DNA of 64,000 nucleotides from CBDIDH01 sp965277595 (GCA_965277595.1 CBDIDH010000002.1:1798001-1862000); one strand, 5' to 3'. Counted from the first letter of the stretch, positions 45,028-53,522 are shown. Made by a program: numbers and translations. The notes: generated by a model from the letters alone, not told the origin.

Positions 45028-45056
45028 TTGATTTAACAACTGTTTTTTTATACAGT
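45028..45056 (+). promoter_or_regulatory. Promoter-like region before the late block
   Basis: TTGATT (45028-45033), 17-bp spacer, TACAGT (45051-45056), in an AT-rich 160-nt gap. A small dyad ACTGT/ACAGT overlaps the -10. Probably drives the fusion nuclease and the terminase genes. Confidence 0.45.
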
Positions 45057-45168
45057 AAACCTATTAGAGCCCTCCGTCTGAACGGATTTTCCCATAACCT
45101 ATTGAATTAAAACGAAAACGGGACGACCGATACTTCCAATATCGTGTCGCCCCTGATCATAACAACCT

Positions 45169-46050
45169 GTGTATGAGGCTGCCGTGACTGTCTTTCGTGA
45201 TAATCTAACTCCGTCCGATTTGCTAGAAAAATACATCTTGCCGAAGATCGCATTCGAGCCGAATACGGGCTGCTGGATATGGATGGGCCACCTGCACAAA
45301 GGAGGGCACGGCACGACTAGTGTCCCCCTCCTTCTTGAAAAGAAATGGCGGACAGTTTCGGTCAATCGCTATCTGTATCAGGTGGTCAAGGGACCAATTC
45401 GGCGTGGATTGTGGGTGGTAAATTCCTGCGCTACAAAATTTTGCTCAAATCCAGATCATTTGCGGCTGATTACCGCAAAAAAGCGATTGCATCAGGCTCA
45501 GGCTTGGAAACGTCTGACCGACCGAACAGAGTGTCGAAAAGGCCATCCATACACTCCGGAAAATACGATCACAACGCATCGCGGTGCTCGCCAATGTCGC
45601 ATTTGCCAGAACGAGCACGCGAGAAATCATACAGCGAAGAAGCGGGCGGAGGACCAAGCAAGGTTTCGTGATCTTTTAGACATCATCGAATTGTCCGAGA
45701 AACTTTCGCGGGCTCCCCAAAAATTCTATGTATACCATCTCGTCGATCCATTCACTGGAGCGGTTTTCTATGTGGGTAAAGGATGCGGCGCCCGAGTGTT
45801 CCAACACGAAAAAGACTTGCTAGGCGGCATGAGCGTGAACCAAGAAAAGGACAGGGTTCTACACTCGATCATTGCACGCGGTGGTGAAGTGCATTTTTCG
45901 ATAGTCCAAAGGAATATGAGCGAGTCTCGCGCTCTGTGGTTGGAGCAAATGGAGATAGATCGAATCGGTCTCGACAACTTGACGAATAAATTCTGCGGGA
46001 CTATTCCCGGCAAATACCGAAAAATAATGCAAACCCAAATTGCCGCATGA
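45169..46050 (+). CDS. HNH plus GIY-YIG fusion endonuclease
   Basis: 293 aa (ATG 45169; GTG 45184 is preceded by GAGG and may be the true start). N-terminal HNH domain about 15-110: 'CWIWMGHLHKGGHG', 'VNRYLYQVVKGPIRRGLWVVNSCATKFCSNPDHLRLI'. A Cys-rich linker follows ('CRKGHPYTPENT', 'CRICQNEH', of the NUMOD/zinc-finger type). The C-terminal GIY-YIG domain about 187-280: 'FYVYHLVDPFTGAVFYVGKGCGARVFQH' plus a late Glu 'WLEQMEIDR'. Two nuclease cores in one polypeptide are unusual. AT-rich and inserted next to terminase, as homing genes often are. Confidence 0.82.
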   Translation: MYEAAVTVFRDNLTPSDLLEKYILPKIAFEPNTGCWIWMGHLHKGGHGTTSVPLLLEKKWRTVSVNRYLYQVVKGPIRRGLWVVNSCATKFCSNPDHLRLITAKKRLHQAQAWKRLTDRTECRKGHPYTPENTITTHRGARQCRICQNEHARNHTAKKRAEDQARFRDLLDIIELSEKLSRAPQKFYVYHLVDPFTGAVFYVGKGCGARVFQHEKDLLGGMSVNQEKDRVLHSIIARGGEVHFSIVQRNMSESRALWLEQMEIDRIGLDNLTNKFCGTIPGKYRKIMQTQIAA

Positions 46051-46063
46051 TGCGGATTTCTTT

Positions 46064-46540
46064 ATGGACAACGATCTCAATCCGAAGCAGCAGCGATTCG
46101 TCGAAGAGTATCTGATCGACCTGAATGGGAAACAGGCTGCGATTCGTTCCGGTTACAGCCCGAAGACCGCTGAGGTTCAGGCCTCGCGATTGTTAAGCAA
46201 TGCTAAGGTTTCTGAAGCCGTAGCTAAAGGCCAGGCTTTGGCTTCGGAGCGGGTCGAAATCAAGCAGGATTGGATCCTCTCGAATCTCAAGACGGTTACC
46301 GAACGCTGTATGCAGGCCACCCCGGTGCTTGACCGCAGGGGGAAGCCGGTTTTCGTTGAGAACTCCGACGGCGAGATCGTCCCGGCCTACGTCTTCAACG
46401 CCATGGGCGCCAACCGCTCGCTGGAGCTTCTCGGCAAGCACATCGGCATGTTCGGCGACAGCTTAAAGCTCAGCGGCGAGGTAGATGTCAACGCCAAGGT
46501 GACGATCTACATGCCCGACAATGGCAGAGATAGCGATTAG
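46064..46540 (+). CDS. terS: Terminase small subunit
   Basis: 158 aa from ATG 46064. 'LNPKQQRFVEEYLIDLNGKQAAIRSGYSPKTAEVQASRLLSNAKVSEAVAKGQ' is the terminase_2 (small subunit) HTH pattern. The central region and 'VFNAMGANRSLELLGKHIGMF' complete it. Binds packaging-start DNA and delivers it to the large subunit. Overlaps terL by 20 nt. Confidence 0.93.
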   Translation: MDNDLNPKQQRFVEEYLIDLNGKQAAIRSGYSPKTAEVQASRLLSNAKVSEAVAKGQALASERVEIKQDWILSNLKTVTERCMQATPVLDRRGKPVFVENSDGEIVPAYVFNAMGANRSLELLGKHIGMFGDSLKLSGEVDVNAKVTIYMPDNGRDSD

Positions 46541-47885
46541 GCCCCAGAAGGGGCCGCAGGAGAAATTCGCCGCTACGTCGGCCGACTTCGCGATTTACGG
46601 CGGGAGTGCCGGCGGCGGGAAGACTTGGTCGCTCCTGCTCGAACCGTTAAGGCATTCGGGAAATTCGAATTTCGGTACGGTCATCTTTCGCCGCAATAGT
46701 GTCCAGGTCCGCAATGAAGGCGGCTTATGGGATGAAAGCGCGAAGCTGTACCCTGTCGTCGGGGCAAAGCCGCAGGAATCGATTCTGCAATGGCGCTTTC
46801 CGAGCGGAGCCAAACTCAAATTCGCCCATCTCGAGCATGAGAAGACCAAGTACGACTGGCAAGGTTCGCAGATCCCGCTAATCGGATTCGATGAGCTTAC
46901 GCATTTTAGTCGGTCGCAATTCCTCTACATGCTAAGTCGAAACCGCTCGACATGCGGTGTCAGGCCGTACATGCGGGCGACGACGAACCCTGACTCCGAT
47001 AGTTGGGTGGCTGACTTTATCCGCTGGTGGATTGACCAGGACACGGGCCTGGCTATTCCAGAGCGTAGTGGCGTGGTGCGGTATTTCACCACTGTGAGCA
47101 ACGAGGTTATCTGGGGAGAGACCCGGGAAGAGTTGCTGAGTCGATATACCGACCTCTCGCCGCACGACATCAAGTCCTTCACCTTCGTCAGCGCCAGCAT
47201 CTTCGACAACAAGATACTGCTCGCGAAAGACCCCGGATACCTGGGAAACCTGAAGGCTCAGTCGCTGGTCGAGCGAGAACGGCTACTCGGCGGCAACTGG
47301 AAGATTCGCCCGAGCGCCGGCCTCTATTTCAAGCGATCCTATTTTGAGATCGTCGAGGCGGCCCCGGCCAATGCTCGTCGGGTGAGATGCTGGGACTTGG
47401 CGGCGACTTCCGCTGAGGAAGGAAAGACGCCCGACTGGACCGTCGGCATGCGGATGAGTCGAGACGAGAAAGGAATTTTCTACCTGGAGCATGTCGAACG
47501 CTTCCAGGCCAGCCCGGAAAAAGTAGAGCGCGCCATCGAAAACATGGCCAAGGCCGATGGTCAGTCGACCACGATCCGAATACCCCAGGACCCCGGGCAA
47601 GCCGGGAAGGCACAGGCTCAATATCTCACCCGCCAGCTCGCCGGGTTCAACATCAGGACGAAACGAGTGACAGGCGACAAGGTAACCAGAGCGATGCCGG
47701 CGTCGGCGCAAGCGGAGGCTGGCAATATCAAGATCGTACGCGGCCCGTGGAACGAGGCATTCATCGGAGAGGCAGAGAATTTCCCCGGCGGTGCCAAGGA
47801 CGATCAGGTCGATACTCTGTCCGATTGCATCGAGGAGCTAACAAGCGGGCTGGTCGGCGACCGCCCCATGATACGCAGGCTCTAA
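46521..47885 (+). CDS. terL: Terminase large subunit
   Basis: 454 aa. Walker A 'GGSAGGGKT' (27-35); Walker B 'PLIGFDELTHF' (about 117-127); coupling motif 'RATTNPDSDSW'. The C-terminal nuclease has 'RCWDLAATS' (first Asp), 'IPQDPGQAGKAQ' (second Asp) and 'AKDDQVDTLSDCIEEL' (last Asp). All ATPase and RNase-H-like nuclease residues are present. Packages DNA into the prohead. Its 3' end overlaps the leftward exported-protein gene by 4 nt. Confidence 0.96.
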   Translation: MAEIAIRPQKGPQEKFAATSADFAIYGGSAGGGKTWSLLLEPLRHSGNSNFGTVIFRRNSVQVRNEGGLWDESAKLYPVVGAKPQESILQWRFPSGAKLKFAHLEHEKTKYDWQGSQIPLIGFDELTHFSRSQFLYMLSRNRSTCGVRPYMRATTNPDSDSWVADFIRWWIDQDTGLAIPERSGVVRYFTTVSNEVIWGETREELLSRYTDLSPHDIKSFTFVSASIFDNKILLAKDPGYLGNLKAQSLVERERLLGGNWKIRPSAGLYFKRSYFEIVEAAPANARRVRCWDLAATSAEEGKTPDWTVGMRMSRDEKGIFYLEHVERFQASPEKVERAIENMAKADGQSTTIRIPQDPGQAGKAQAQYLTRQLAGFNIRTKRVTGDKVTRAMPASAQAEAGNIKIVRGPWNEAFIGEAENFPGGAKDDQVDTLSDCIEELTSGLVGDRPMIRRL

Positions 47886-48208
47886 GGCTTTAGCGGGTCA
47901 TAATTGTCCAGCGACTCGCGGGCCGTCCACAACTCTGCGGCATACTTGCCGCGATAGACCCTGACATGCGCCAGGCTGCCCCAACTGCTCAAACCGATCA
48001 CGGTGGCCTTGAGCGGGCGGTCGGATGCGGTGCAACCGTTCTGCGCCAGCCAGTTGATCGCGTCCATGTCGTTTTTGAAGACCGCCGCGGTCATCTGGCT
48101 GTAGAGGTCTTCGCTGATGCAGACGGGAGAACCAGTTTTCAACGTCACGGCCAAGGCCGGGGATGAGATGGTAGCCGCCACGATGGCGGTGAGTATTAAC
48201 GTGCGCAT
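47882..48208 (-). CDS. Exported protein in leftward cassette
   Basis: 108 aa from ATG 48208. Signal peptide 'MRTLILTAIVAATISSPALA' ends in the AxA-type cleavage site; the mature part has two cysteines ('PVCISEDLYSQM', 'NGCTASDRPL') that could form a periplasmic disulfide. Last of a three-gene leftward cassette embedded in the late operon. Possibly a lysogenic-conversion or exclusion factor; no family recognised. Confidence 0.65.
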   Translation of the reverse strand: MRTLILTAIVAATISSPALAVTLKTGSPVCISEDLYSQMTAAVFKNDMDAINWLAQNGCTASDRPLKATVIGLSSWGSLAHVRVYRGKYAAELWTARESLDNYDPLKP

Positions 48209-48212
48209 GGGA

Positions 48213-48422
48213 TTAGCCTTTCGATTGGTTGTTACGTTCAGTATCGAGCATTCGCAGGAGACCGGAAACGACGTGTAGCACGGGGTTTTTGCCCTTGACC
48301 CATGCCTGAATGGTCCGAAGCGGGCAGCCGGTCTGGCGGTGCATCTCCGCCTGCCAGCCATAGCCGTTTGGTTCGCGACCGAACAGCCGCTTGCCGATGG
48401 TGATGAATTCCTCGGGAGCCAT
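48213..48422 (-). CDS. Small HTH regulator in leftward cassette
   Basis: 69 aa from ATG 48422. 'FITIGKRLFGREPNGYGWQAEMHRQTGCPLRTIQAWVKGKNPVLHVVSGLL' contains an HTH (recognition helix 'PLRTIQAWVKGK') and is related to the protein at 22612. Probable autoregulator of the cassette through the dyads at 48797-48839. Confidence 0.65.
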   Translation of the reverse strand: MAPEEFITIGKRLFGREPNGYGWQAEMHRQTGCPLRTIQAWVKGKNPVLHVVSGLLRMLDTERNNQSKG

Positions 48423-48424
48423 GT

Positions 48425-48739
48425 TCAGGCAGCCGCCAGAATGGAAGCCTGGAACCGAGCGGCCTCGGCCCATTTCTCGGCAGTCGCTTTCAGCTTGGCG
48501 TCGGCCTTCTCTCGGATGCGCTTGCCTTCCTGAATCATCTCGGCGGCCTCGTGCTGCTCGATCCTGGTCAGGCCATTGTGCGGCACGAAGCTGTAGAACG
48601 AAGCAGCACGGGCCAGGACATAGGCATCCGGGGCATAGTCTCCGGGTGTCATCACCTTGGCGAGGACGGTAAGGCCCTTGAGGAAGCCGACATTGACCTG
48701 CTGGCCGATTTCCCAGGTCTGTTTGCTGTTCTGGGTCAT
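48425..48739 (-). CDS. Hypothetical protein, first gene of leftward cassette
   Basis: 104 aa from ATG 48739, with GGAGGAGAA upstream; an ATG at 48772 lacks a site. 'TWEIGQQVNVGFLKGLTVLAKVMTPGDYAPDAYVLARAASFYSFVPHNGLTRI' resembles a conserved phage protein family of unknown function, followed by a Lys/Ala-rich helix. The ribosome site and the position after the operator pair make it the first gene of the cassette. Confidence 0.65.
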   Translation of the reverse strand: MTQNSKQTWEIGQQVNVGFLKGLTVLAKVMTPGDYAPDAYVLARAASFYSFVPHNGLTRIEQHEAAEMIQEGKRIREKADAKLKATAEKWAEAARFQASILAAA

Positions 48740-48796
48740 GACGATTCTCCTCCGTTTCCCGAACCGCATCATCGCGGCTCTTGAATCCGGTTATAC

Positions 48797-48839
48797 GCAT
48801 TAGATGCAGTGTTGTCCAGAAGAAAAACGCATTACATGC
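48797..48839. promoter_or_regulatory. Paired 11-bp dyads, candidate operators
   Basis: GCATTAGATGC (48797-48807) and GCATTACATGC (48829-48839), each a palindrome around a 3-nt centre (GCAT-TAS-ATGC), spaced 32 bp start to start, about three helical turns. They lie between the leftward cassette and the rightward portal gene, in an AT-rich gap. Confidence 0.6.
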
Positions 48840-48914
48840 ACTAACAGAGAAAATATTTTGCATATGAGGTCAGCCCGGACGGACGATAGCCGCCGCAACG
48901 CGGGCAGGCTCTGA

Positions 48915-50312
48915 ATGTGGCCGTTCCGCTCGACCAAAGTCGCCACCGCCCATCTCGCCGTCAAGTACCAGTCGGTCATGGTCGGCATGGGGCAGGCCAA
49001 ATGGCTCAGCCGCAGCTATCGCGTCCTGGCGAACGAGGGCTTCGAGACCAATCCGGTCGTTTACGCCTGCGTCACGAAGCTGGCGAGGGCCGTCTCCTCG
49101 GTCGATTTGCAGCTCTACGACCATACGCGGCAGGGTAAGCTCCGCGAGATCGACGACCACGGCATCCTCGACCTGATCAACCGCCCCAACGTGGCGTGGT
49201 CGGGCCGCCAGTTCATCGAGAAGTTGGCCACGCACTACCTGATCGGCGGAAACGCCTTCGTGGCGGCCAATAACGGCGCAGATCGCCCGCCGTCCGAGCT
49301 TTGGCTTCTGCCGCCGGAATACGTGACTGTCGATGCCAGCGGGGGGCGCATGCTCCCGGCTGGCTACAAGTACCAGCCGGGACAGGCCTCGCCGCTGATC
49401 TACCCGGTAGACCAGGTCACGGGCCGCTCCGCCTTGCTCCACCTGCGGACGGTCAACCCGCTCAATGAGTGGTACGGCCTGCCGCCTCTGGCCGCCGCCT
49501 CGCATGGTGTGGACGTCTTCAACGCCGGCCAGGAATGGAACAAGGCGCTGCTTCAGAACGAGGGCCGTCCGTCCGGCGCGCTCCAGATGCGGGCCGGCAA
49601 GGACGGCTTCGTCCAGCCGCTGACCGATGACCAGTACAACCGCCTGAGAGACGAGGTGGAAGAAAGCTATAGCGGGCCGCACAACGCCGGACGCCCCATG
49701 CTGCTCGACAGCGCGCTCGAATGGGTCCAGATGTCCCTCAACAGCAAGGACATGGACCACCGCGAGACCATGCTCACCAACGCGCGATTCATCGCGGCCT
49801 GCTACGGCACGCCGCCGCAGCTCGTGAACATCCCGGGCGAGTCGACCTACTCGAATTACCAGCAGGCGACGATGGCCTACTGGAGCGACACGGTGCTGCC
49901 GCTGCTGGGCATCCTGCTCGAAGACATCAACCGCTGGCTGCCGCCGCTGATGGGCGAGCCTAAGAAATTCCTCTGGTACGACGAGGAGCAGATCCCGGCC
50001 CTGGAGCCGCGGCGCGCCGAGAAATCGGATCGCATCAACAAGGCCATGTATATGACGATCGACGAGAAGCGCGAGGCGATGGGTCTGGAAGCTTACGCCA
50101 AACCGCCTAAGCCAGGGGCCGACAGTCTGTTCATCGCGGCGAACCAGATCCCTATCGAGCTGGCTGGCACGGTCGATCCGAACCTGCATCCGACGCTCGA
50201 AGGCGAGGACGCCCAACAGGCCGCCGACGAAGGTGGGAAGCCGAAGACGCCCGAGGAACCGGGCACGAATCCGCCCGCGCAGGGCAAGAAACCAGGCAAG
50301 GACGCCGCATGA
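48915..50312 (+). CDS. Portal protein, HK97 family
   Basis: 465 aa. 'NEGFETNPVVYACVTKLARAVSSVDLQLYD', 'LLNRP'-type 'DLINRPNVAWSGRQFIEKLATHYLIGGNAFV', 'LWLLPPEYVTV', 'WYGLPPLAAASHGVDVFNAGQEWNKALLQNEGRPSGALQ' and 'TPPQLVNIPGESTYSNYQQA' are standard HK97-type portal landmarks. The C-terminus is a disordered Pro/Glu-rich tail. Forms the dodecameric vertex through which DNA passes. ATGA overlap with the protease. Confidence 0.96.
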   Translation: MWPFRSTKVATAHLAVKYQSVMVGMGQAKWLSRSYRVLANEGFETNPVVYACVTKLARAVSSVDLQLYDHTRQGKLREIDDHGILDLINRPNVAWSGRQFIEKLATHYLIGGNAFVAANNGADRPPSELWLLPPEYVTVDASGGRMLPAGYKYQPGQASPLIYPVDQVTGRSALLHLRTVNPLNEWYGLPPLAAASHGVDVFNAGQEWNKALLQNEGRPSGALQMRAGKDGFVQPLTDDQYNRLRDEVEESYSGPHNAGRPMLLDSALEWVQMSLNSKDMDHRETMLTNARFIAACYGTPPQLVNIPGESTYSNYQQATMAYWSDTVLPLLGILLEDINRWLPPLMGEPKKFLWYDEEQIPALEPRRAEKSDRINKAMYMTIDEKREAMGLEAYAKPPKPGADSLFIAANQIPIELAGTVDPNLHPTLEGEDAQQAADEGGKPKTPEEPGTNPPAQGKKPGKDAA

Positions 50313-51115
50313 AAATGAAGCATAAGCAGTTCGTCATCCACGACCTCAAGATGGACGACGAGTCGCGCACGGTCGAAGGCTGGGCCTCCACGTTCGGCAA
50401 CAAGGATCACGGCGACGACATCATCGCGGCCGGGGCGTTCTCAGAATCGATCAAGGCCCGCAAGCCGAAGATGCTCTGGCAGCACGATTCGAGCCAGATC
50501 ATCGGCGTGTGGGATAGCGCGAGCGAAACCGACCAGGGCCTGTACGTCAAGGGCCGCATCCTCGACACGTCGCTCGGCAACGACGCCTATACGCTGGCCA
50601 AGGCCGGCGCCATCGACAGCATGAGCATCGGCTACGCCGTCAAGGACTCCAGCTACGACCAGAAAACCGGCGTGCGAACGCTGAAAAAGCTCGACCTCTG
50701 GGAAGTGTCGCTCGTCACGTTCCCGATGAACGACAAGGCGACGATCACCATGGTCAAGGCGGCCATGGAAGATATCGACGAGGCGTCCGACCTGCTCGAT
50801 CAGGTGACGGGCATGTGCGACGCCTACGCGGCCGGCGAGATGCAGCCTACCGCCGCGGCGATGGCGACCGTCGCCCAGCTCGTGCGGCAGGCGCAGTCGC
50901 TGCTCGAAGATCCCGACGGCGACGAGGAGGGTGAGGGCAAGGCTCGCGAATTCACCCCGAAATCCATCGAAAGAATCCTGCGAGAGGCAGGCATGTCCCG
51001 AGGCAACGCGAGAGGCGTTATTGCCAAGGGTTTTACGGCGATTGCGGCCCCGCGAGAGGCGGGCGGGCAGGAGCACGACGCATTTGTAAAATTCATCAAC
51101 ACATTAAAATCATAG
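50309..51115 (+). CDS. HK97-family prohead protease with C-terminal extension
   Basis: 268 aa. 'RTVEGWASTFGNKDHGDDIIAAGAF', 'MLWQHDSSQIIGVWDSASE' (the catalytic His is in 'WQHD'), 'GAIDSMSIGYAV' (the Ser nucleophile) and 'KKLDLWEVSLVTFPMNDKATI' are the protease landmarks. The residues after about 150 are an acidic helical extension. Matures the capsid by cleaving the capsid N-terminus. Confidence 0.94.
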   Translation: MKMKHKQFVIHDLKMDDESRTVEGWASTFGNKDHGDDIIAAGAFSESIKARKPKMLWQHDSSQIIGVWDSASETDQGLYVKGRILDTSLGNDAYTLAKAGAIDSMSIGYAVKDSSYDQKTGVRTLKKLDLWEVSLVTFPMNDKATITMVKAAMEDIDEASDLLDQVTGMCDAYAAGEMQPTAAAMATVAQLVRQAQSLLEDPDGDEEGEGKAREFTPKSIERILREAGMSRGNARGVIAKGFTAIAAPREAGGQEHDAFVKFINTLKS

Positions 51116-51122
51116 GTTTTGT

Positions 51123-52445
51123 ATGCCCGAAGTTACCCAGGAACAGATCACCCTTTTTGAGAATGGCGCCCGCGCCATGGAGGCCCTGAAGAACGAAATT
51201 CTGCCGCTGAAAGGCAAGTTCGACGCCTTCGACGAAAAGAAATACGACCGCATCCAGGAAACCATCGCCACGGCCATGGAGACTCAGCAGGCGCTCGACG
51301 CTCGAGTGGCGGCTTTCGAGAACGAGAAGAAGAATTTCGTCACGCAGATCGATGCCCTGAAGGATTCGCAGCGGCTTCTCGAAGCGGCCCTGAATCGTCC
51401 GGCCAGCGTCACCACCCGCGAGGAACTGAAGGAGGACATTCGCAAGAAAGCGAACAAGCTCTTTAACGCCTTCGCCCGTGTCAACGCGTCCGACGAACGG
51501 ACCGACCTCGCCAAGTTCGCCCGCGAGTACATCAAGTCACATGAGGGCGACCTGGAGCTGAAAGCACTCACGGTCAATTCCGACCCGAACGGCGGCTTCC
51601 TGACCCTGCCTGAGTTCGGCGGGATCATCGAAACCTACGTCTACGAGACCTCTCCGCTGCGTCGTCTCGCCAGCGTGATCTCCATCGGCACCGACACACT
51701 CGAATACGTGATCGACAACGACCAGGCAGGTTGGGGCTGGGTGGGTGAGACGCAGGCGCGTCCCGACACCTATACCCCGCAGGTCGGCAAGCTGGCGATC
51801 ACGGTGGGCGAGATGTACGCCATGCCGAACGTCAGCCAAAAGATGCTGGACGACGCGTATGTCGACGTCGAGGCATGGCTGGCCGGCAAGGTCTCCCAGG
51901 TGTTCGCCCGCGGCGAGGCCACTGCTTTCGTGAGCGGTAACGGCATCAACAAGCCCAAGGGCTTCCTCGCTTATCCCGCAGGAACCAGTGTCGGCCAGGC
52001 GCAGATCCAGCAGGTCTACTCCGGTAACGCGTCCGGCTTCACCTATCTGGGCCTCGTCGCCTTGCAGAACTCGCTGAAAGAGCCCTACCAGAACAACGCG
52101 GTTTTCCTGACGCAGCGTGCCAGCAATGCCCTGCTGCTCGGGATCGAAGACGGCCAGGGGCGCCCGATCTTCAACATGGGGTACGACAAGAACGCCGGTC
52201 TGGAGAGCACCATCTTCGGTAAGCCGGTGATCTTCGCCGCCGACATGCCGGGCGTGGCGACCAACGCGGTGGCGATGGCTTACGGCGATTTCAAGCAGGC
52301 GTACCAGATCGTCGACCGCACCGGCATCAGCGTTCTGCGCGATCCCTTCACCAACAAGCCGTTCGTCCGTTTCTACACGACCAAGCGGGTGGGCGGCGCC
52401 GTGGTCAACTACGAGGCTTTGAGCCTTCTGGTCATCCACGCCTGA
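51123..52445 (+). CDS. Major capsid protein, HK97 fold
   Basis: 440 aa. The N-terminal ~110 residues are a coiled-coil scaffold (delta) domain ('RIQETIATAMETQQALDARVAAFENEKK'), to be removed by the upstream protease. Then 'GGFLTLPEFGGIIETYVYETSPLRRLASVISIGTDTLEYVID', 'PNVSQKMLDDAYVDVEAWLA' and 'IFGKPVIFAADMPGVATNAVAMAYGDFKQAY' are HK97 capsid signatures. Self-assembles into the icosahedral shell. Confidence 0.96.
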   Translation: MPEVTQEQITLFENGARAMEALKNEILPLKGKFDAFDEKKYDRIQETIATAMETQQALDARVAAFENEKKNFVTQIDALKDSQRLLEAALNRPASVTTREELKEDIRKKANKLFNAFARVNASDERTDLAKFAREYIKSHEGDLELKALTVNSDPNGGFLTLPEFGGIIETYVYETSPLRRLASVISIGTDTLEYVIDNDQAGWGWVGETQARPDTYTPQVGKLAITVGEMYAMPNVSQKMLDDAYVDVEAWLAGKVSQVFARGEATAFVSGNGINKPKGFLAYPAGTSVGQAQIQQVYSGNASGFTYLGLVALQNSLKEPYQNNAVFLTQRASNALLLGIEDGQGRPIFNMGYDKNAGLESTIFGKPVIFAADMPGVATNAVAMAYGDFKQAYQIVDRTGISVLRDPFTNKPFVRFYTTKRVGGAVVNYEALSLLVIHA

Positions 52446-52513
52446 TCGGAATGGCCTCCTCCGGGCGGTCAAACCCTCCTGAATCAATCAAACATCACTG
52501 AAAGGACCTCAAA

Positions 52514-52963
52514 ATGGTCGGACATTCCGGTAGTTATTTCAATCAGGCCATCGTGCCTCTGCTTCCTCCCCTCAACCGCACGGCTGCCGCCAACTCGGCC
52601 AGCTTCGACGTGCAGAACTACGACTCCGTGACGCTTGCCGTCAACGTGGGTGCGACCGGCGACACGTTCTCCGGCACCAACCGCGTCGAGGCCACCGTGC
52701 AGGAGTCTGACGACAACAGCACCTTCACCGCTGTCGCCGACTCGGACCTGGTCCACGTGGTCAGCGGCGGGCAGGCAACGGGCACGTTCATGTTGCTCAA
52801 CGCCAATGCTGGGGCCAATCAGATGTATCTGACCGGCTATCGCGGCAACAAGCGCTACATCCGCGTGGCGCTGACCAACTACGGCACCACGAGCGTCGGC
52901 ACACCGATGGACGTGCTCGCCATCGCCGGTCGTCCGCGCAACACCCCGGTCAATGCCGTCTAA
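52514..52963 (+). CDS. Head decoration or structural protein
   Basis: 149 aa, ATG 52514 with AAAGGACC upstream. 'NSASFDVQNYDSVTLAVNVGATGDTFSGTNRVEATVQESDDNSTFTAV', then 'YLTGYRGNKRYIRVALTNYGTTSVGTPMDVLAIAGRPRNTP', is the beta-sandwich pattern of small phage head proteins directly after the capsid gene. Probably decorates or stabilises the capsid. A UUCG-loop hairpin begins 6 nt after its stop. Confidence 0.7.
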   Translation: MVGHSGSYFNQAIVPLLPPLNRTAAANSASFDVQNYDSVTLAVNVGATGDTFSGTNRVEATVQESDDNSTFTAVADSDLVHVVSGGQATGTFMLLNANAGANQMYLTGYRGNKRYIRVALTNYGTTSVGTPMDVLAIAGRPRNTPVNAV

Positions 52964-52969
52964 TCAAAC

Positions 52970-52989
52970 GGGGCAGCTTCGGCTGCCCC
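52970..52989 (+). terminator. Stop-proximal UUCG hairpin
   Basis: GGGGCAGC-TTCG-GCTGCCCC, a perfect 8-bp stem with the extra-stable UUCG loop, starting 6 nt after the stop. No U-tract; the next start is 20 nt further on. Confidence 0.6.
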
Positions 52990-53009
52990 ACATCTCTGGA
53001 GACTGAATC

Positions 53010-53468
53010 ATGGCCACTTACAAAATGCTCAAGACCCAGCGCGGCGTGCGCAAAGGCGAAGTCCACTCCGTCCTCTTCCACGAGGGAAAAACCTACGAGA
53101 TCGACGACGACCTGGCGGAACAGTTCAAGACGCTGGACGCCGTCGAGGAATCGAGCGAGGAGCCCGTTCAGGCGCTTCCCGAGGATGACCGCGACGACAT
53201 CCACGAGAACTGGCTCGACAAGGACCCCGCCGTCCTACGTCATGGCGAGCTGACCGCAGCTCAGGTGATCGCCAAGGACGAGTCCGACAAGGCTGACCCG
53301 AGCCCCGTGAATCAGGTCGAGGGCAAGGCCGAGGGCGATGAGCCGGCGGTGAAGCCCGATCCCTCGAAAGGCGATCCCTCGAAAGCGGACGATTCCAAGA
53401 CCGACGCCACGAAGGCTGACACCGCGAAGGCGGATGACGCCGACGCCAAGTCAAAGAAGAGCAAGTAA
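53010..53468 (+). CDS. Head-region protein with Lys/Ala/Asp repeat tail
   Basis: 152 aa. The N-terminal ~45 residues ('YKMLKTQRGVRKGEVHSVLFHEGKTYEIDDDLAEQFKTLDAVE') match the N-terminus of the next protein ('VRMLTTQKGVHDGEIYPATFLEGEEYEIGDELMQSFIDLGAVD'), so the two are tandem paralogues. The C-terminal half is a low-complexity repeat ('SKADDSKTDATKADTAKADD'). Perhaps a joining or adaptor protein; function unknown. Confidence 0.65.
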   Translation: MATYKMLKTQRGVRKGEVHSVLFHEGKTYEIDDDLAEQFKTLDAVEESSEEPVQALPEDDRDDIHENWLDKDPAVLRHGELTAAQVIAKDESDKADPSPVNQVEGKAEGDEPAVKPDPSKGDPSKADDSKTDATKADTAKADDADAKSKKSK

Positions 53469-53474
53469 ATCCAT

Positions 53475-53498
53475 CGGGGGCGGCGTCAGTCGCCCCCG
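53475..53498 (+). terminator. Stop-proximal GC hairpin
   Basis: CGGGGGCG (53475-53482) and CGCCCCCG (53491-53498), beginning 6 nt after the stop, followed by TCACCC. It separates the two paralogous head genes. Confidence 0.55.
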
Positions 53499-53522
53499 TC
53501 ACCCACGTAAAGGACGACCGCT

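Noticed and set aside
48870..50216. 448-codon leftward ORF opposite the portal gene
   Set aside because: Antisense shadow; translation is Arg/Val/Asp-rich with no family features, while the portal motifs are clear.
51537..52487. 316-codon leftward ORF opposite the capsid gene
   Set aside because: Antisense shadow of the major capsid gene.
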